Source of the DNA: a candidate division TA06 bacterium SM23_40
Lineage (GTDB): Bacteria; LJUI01; SM1-40
Assembly: GCA_001303705.1 (NCBI GenBank)
Contig: LJUI01000019.1
Coordinates: 1-25,143, forward strand
Reading direction: 5' to 3'
DNA: 25,143 bases
The notes under the pieces are model-generated. The model worked only from the letters and a program-made list of their open reading frames with translations, did not search any database and was not told the origin of the DNA. The translations under genes were made by a program, and so were the position numbers. Numbering within the stretch: position 1 is the first letter of the stretch; the number at the start of each line of letters is the position of its first letter. This document shows positions 22,775-25,143 of the stretch, piece by piece.

Positions 22775-22821
22775 ATACCACAACAGAAAGGCTTGACATC
22801 GGTATTACGTTGTGTTACCAA
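22775..22821 (+). promoter_or_regulatory. Promoter and putative operators of the RHH-znu operon
   Basis: A perfect TTGACA (22793-22798), a 17-nt spacer and a poor -10 TACCAA (22816-22821), as expected for a regulated promoter. The spacer and -10 contain a 19-bp dyad, GGTAnnACnnnGTnnTACC (22801-22819). A second partial copy, ATACCACAAC, lies at 22775-22784. The same 10-mer occurs in the promoter at 21789-21798. Confidence 0.6.
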
Positions 22822-22851
22822 TGATTGAACCTTCAGGCGCGGAGGATATCA

Positions 22852-23130
22852 ATGCCCATCCAGAAGAAGCGGGAAGTGATCACTTTCAAGGTTGACGAAT
22901 CCCTGTCGGAGGCAATGCAGGGCATGCAAAACCGATCGGAATTCATACGGAGAGCGATCCTTGCGGCGCTCGACGGCGTCTGCCCGTTGTGCAAAGGGGC
23001 GGGGGTACTCACTCCGAAGCAGCGTGTCCATTGGGAAGCATTCAGCACGGACCACTCTCTTGCCGAATGCACTGACTGCCATGCGATCCACCTCGTCTGC
23101 CTGGCGGCAAAAGATGAGTCGACGCACTGA
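22852..23130 (+). CDS. Ribbon-helix-helix regulator with Cys/His-rich tail, probable zinc-uptake regulator
   Basis: 92 aa. Residues 8-41 form a CopG-type ribbon-helix-helix (EVITFKVDESLSEAMQGM, RSEFIRRAILAAL). The tail (44-83) has C44-x2-C47, H60, H68, C73-x2-C76-H77, H80 and C83, enough for one or two zinc sites. Such a layout resembles NikR in concept, DNA-binding plus metal-sensing, but the tail is not an ACT domain. It is first in an operon with znuA, znuC and znuB, so zinc-dependent repression of uptake is likely. ATG 22852 has GGAGGA 5 nt upstream. The stop is TGA at 23130, overlapping a possible upstream start of znuA at 23114. Confidence 0.82.
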   Translation: MPIQKKREVITFKVDESLSEAMQGMQNRSEFIRRAILAALDGVCPLCKGAGVLTPKQRVHWEAFSTDHSLAECTDCHAIHLVCLAAKDESTH

Positions 23131-23182
23131 GCGGTACGCAGAATCCGTACGTCGAGTATACATAAGAGCGAGCGCTTTGCCC

Positions 23183-24064
23183 ATGAAAAATGCGCCGGCC
23201 CTCATCCTCCTCGCGCTGGTGACGGCATCGCTCACGTGCCGGGCTCCGGACCGGGCAAGCCCCGTCGGCCAACGCCCCCTGGGCGTCTTCGTCACCCTAA
23301 TGCCCCAGGCCTATTTCGTCGAACGGATCGGTGGAGAACATGTCTCGGTGAGCGTTCTGGTTCAACCGGGACAGAGCCCGCACACCTTCGAGCTGACCCC
23401 CAGGCAGATGACCGCCCTCAGCAGTTCGGCGCTCTTCTTCACGATCGGAATGCCGTTCGAGAAGACGTTGGTGGAGAAGATACGGACCGAACTGCCGCAC
23501 CTCACCGTTGCGCAGGCCGACGACGGGATCGAGAAGCGCATCATGGCAACTCACGACCATGAACATGACTCTTCAGCACCCGATCCACACATCTGGATGT
23601 CTCCGCCGTTCCTCAGAACGATCGCGAAGAACGTAGCGAATGCGTTGAGACTGGCCGATCCTGATAACGCCCAGGACTACGCAGCCAATCTCGATGCTGT
23701 TCTAGTGGAGATCGACTCGACAGATGTCAGGATCAGGCAGATTCTCGAGCCGTACGAAGGCAGTTCTTTCTATGTCTTTCATCCGGCGTTTGGATACTTC
23801 GGAGATGCCTACGGCCTGAAGCAGGTAGCGATCGAGACGGAGGGCAAGAGTCCGACGCCCAAACAGCTGAATGGGCTGATCGGGAGAGCGAAGGCCGAGA
23901 AGGTGAGAATCATTTTCGTCCAGCCGCAGTTCGATAGGAAGGCAGCCCAGGCAGTTGCCGATGCAATCGGCGGCGCTGTCATCCCTATAGACCCACTGGA
24001 AAAAGACGTCTTGCGCAACCTGATCGAGATGGCCGCGAAGCTCGAGATTGCACTCACAGAGTAG
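23183..24064 (+). CDS. znuA: ZnuA-type zinc ABC transporter substrate-binding protein
   Basis: 293 aa from ATG 23183. The N-terminus is a signal peptide (MKNAPALILLALVTASLTC). C19 could be a lipid anchor, but SLTC is a poor lipobox. Metal ligands of the cluster A-I family are present: H67 (GQSPHTFEL), H136 (DPHIWMSP), H200 (FHPAFGYF) and D270 (IPIDPLE). A short His-rich loop (THDHEHD, 123-129) typical of zinc binders precedes the second ligand. It captures zinc outside the membrane and hands it to ZnuB. The frame also opens at ATG 23114, overlapping the regulator gene, but that start would bury the signal peptide behind a basic stretch. There is no strong ribosome site, so coupling to the regulator gene is possible. 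Confidence 0.88.
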   Translation: MKNAPALILLALVTASLTCRAPDRASPVGQRPLGVFVTLMPQAYFVERIGGEHVSVSVLVQPGQSPHTFELTPRQMTALSSSALFFTIGMPFEKTLVEKIRTELPHLTVAQADDGIEKRIMATHDHEHDSSAPDPHIWMSPPFLRTIAKNVANALRLADPDNAQDYAANLDAVLVEIDSTDVRIRQILEPYEGSSFYVFHPAFGYFGDAYGLKQVAIETEGKSPTPKQLNGLIGRAKAEKVRIIFVQPQFDRKAAQAVADAIGGAVIPIDPLEKDVLRNLIEMAAKLEIALTE

Positions 24065-24117
24065 GGTGGGGATCTCGTGCGAGAGGATTTTCCGCCAGTT
24101 CACCTACGGGACAGAAC

Positions 24118-24879
24118 ATGAGTACAGAAATGCCGGTCGTCCAGTTCAGAGATGTGAGCTTCTTCTATGGAGCCTCTCCTGTTCTCACTAATGTCACCTT
24201 CGCCGTGGAACCGCTGGCGTTGACCTACATCGTGGGCCCTAACGGTGGTGGCAAGACGACTCTGCTCAAGCTCATATTGGCACTCCTGCAACCTGACAGG
24301 GGTGAGGTGCGCGTCTTCGGGCAGCCACCGAACCGGGTGCGCCACCGTATCGGCTATACCCCCCAGCACCCCGGTTTCGATCCCCAGTTCCCCGTCACTG
24401 TCCTGGATGTCGTGCTCATGGGCCGGCTGGGCGGGCAATCCGGCGGGCCCTACTCGCAATCAGACAGGGCAGCTGCCCTCGGGGCAATGGAGCAACTCGA
24501 AGTGGATGGTCTCGGTGGCCGGCTCTTTTCTTCCCTGTCGAGCGGAGAGCGCCAGCGCGTCCTCATAGCGCGGGCGCTGGCAACCGAACCTGACCTCCTC
24601 CTTCTCGATGAGCCCACTTCAAACGTCGACGTCCACACAGAAAACAGGTTGCTCGACATTATCGGTCAGCTCAACAAACGGTACACTATTCTGCTGGTGT
24701 CACACGACCTGAGTTTCGTCTCAGATAGGATAAAGAGTGTCCTCTGTGTCAACCGTCAGGTCCGGTTCCATCCTACCAGTGACGTCACTGACGACGCAGT
24801 GAGGCAGATCTACCAAAGAGAGATGCGTCTCATACGTCACGACCTCTCTGTCGAACACCAGGAGCAGGCCGATGACTGA
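24118..24879 (+). CDS. znuC: ZnuC-type zinc ABC transporter ATPase
   Basis: 253 aa. Walker A is GPNGGGKT (40-47), Q83 is the Q-loop (YTPQHPGFD), the signature is LSSGERQR (140-147), Walker B is LLLLDEP with D164 and E165, and H196 is the switch His (VSHDLSF). The PNGGGKTTLLK and FPVTVLDVVLMGR segments are those of metal-uptake ATPases. It powers ZnuB from the cytoplasmic face. The gene follows znuA by 53 nt and overlaps znuB by 8 nt. The ribosome site is weak (GGGACAG). Confidence 0.93.
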   Translation: MSTEMPVVQFRDVSFFYGASPVLTNVTFAVEPLALTYIVGPNGGGKTTLLKLILALLQPDRGEVRVFGQPPNRVRHRIGYTPQHPGFDPQFPVTVLDVVLMGRLGGQSGGPYSQSDRAAALGAMEQLEVDGLGGRLFSSLSSGERQRVLIARALATEPDLLLLDEPTSNVDVHTENRLLDIIGQLNKRYTILLVSHDLSFVSDRIKSVLCVNRQVRFHPTSDVTDDAVRQIYQREMRLIRHDLSVEHQEQADD

Positions 24880-25143
24880 ATTCCTCGGTGCCCTGACCGA
24901 TCCGAACATCCCGTTTCTGCGCTATGCATTTTACGCGGGTCTCCTGGCCAGCTTCGCCTTCGGCATCGTGGGGACGTACATCGTTACCCGCCGCATCTCC
25001 TACATCGCGGGCGCGATCTCTCACAGCGTCCTCGGGGGCATCGGCGCAGGACTGTACCTCCAGGCCGTACACGGTCTTGGTTGGTCTCACCCGATGTACG
25101 GAGCCGTGGCCGCGGCAATCGTATCGGCGATCATCATCGGCTT
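24872..25143 (+). CDS. znuB: ZnuB-type zinc ABC transporter permease, N-terminal part
   Basis: About 90 residues before the window ends. MTEFLGALTDPNIPFLRYAF leads into a first membrane helix (YAGLLASFAFGIVGTYIVTRR), then ISYIAGAISHSVLGGIGAGLYL, the conserved cytoplasmic loop and helix of ZnuB/MntB-type permeases (GAISHSVLGGIG), and a further helix (YGAVAAAIVSAIIIG). The ATG lies inside the last codons of znuC, with GGAGCAGG just upstream, so translation is coupled. Partial at the right edge. Confidence 0.92.
   Translation, partial: MTEFLGALTDPNIPFLRYAFYAGLLASFAFGIVGTYIVTRRISYIAGAISHSVLGGIGAGLYLQAVHGLGWSHPMYGAVAAAIVSAIIIG

Noticed and set aside
22892-23182. Long upstream extension of znuA to 22892
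   Set aside because: It overlaps the regulator gene in another frame and would hide the signal peptide; only the part from 23183, or possibly 23114, is credible.

Overview
The window is GC-rich, gene-dense bacterial chromosome. I see no rRNA, tRNA, insertion sequence, phage gene or CRISPR array. The gene content suggests an anaerobe or microaerophile with O2/ROS-defence proteins such as superoxide reductase, rubrerythrin, an FprA-type diiron flavoprotein and methanogen-type ferredoxin:thioredoxin reductase. The secreted beta-helix and Trp-rich repeat proteins, and long leaders carrying short-period tandem repeats, resemble uncultured FCB-group or neighbouring candidate phyla. That placement is an inference, not a determination.

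Layout. 1-546 (-): 5' part of recD2. 904-3726 (-): two paralogous secreted Trp-rich repeat proteins, each behind its own promoter and a 340-365 nt leader. 4158-6688 (+): ArsR-type regulator with a dyad operator, a 49-aa Cys/His protein, an ABC ATPase and an ABC-2 permease. 6668-7462 (-): DUF72 protein, preceded by a possible hexapeptide-repeat ORF built on an 18-bp tandem array. 7782-9418 (+): promoter, a leader made of 21-23 bp repeats, and an MFS permease.

9452-17973 (-): a 14-gene redox and oxidative-stress island. In transcription order it holds perR, rubrerythrin, thiol peroxidase, superoxide reductase, ferritin, DUF4177, a CopZ-like HMA protein, a ferritin-like diiron protein, fprA, hrb, a DUF1122-like protein, a nitroreductase, a CGWC glutaredoxin-like protein and an FTR-rubredoxin fusion. 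A strong promoter with a 29-bp dyad lies immediately before perR, and a second promoter lies inside the island. Together the proteins cover superoxide (SOR), peroxide (Rbr, Tpx), O2 or NO (FprA with Hrb), iron storage and disulfide reduction. Three proteins carry fused rubredoxin domains; no free-standing rubredoxin gene is present.

18354-19797 (+): promoter, leader with a 17-bp tandem array, and a trypsin/PDZ protease without a signal peptide. 20108-21352 (-): secreted parallel beta-helix protein with a long leader and an intrinsic terminator. 22104-22721 (-): stand-alone LigD-type 3'-phosphoesterase. 22793-25143 (+): ribbon-helix-helix regulator with a metal-ligand-rich tail, followed by znuA, znuC and the start of znuB.

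The least explained signal is the set of tandem arrays with 17, 18 or 21-23 bp units placed between promoters and start codons or between operon genes. Next are an orphan full-length Shine-Dalgarno sequence in one secreted-protein leader and a GTTGTG-containing motif shared by promoter regions about 1 kb apart around the zinc locus.
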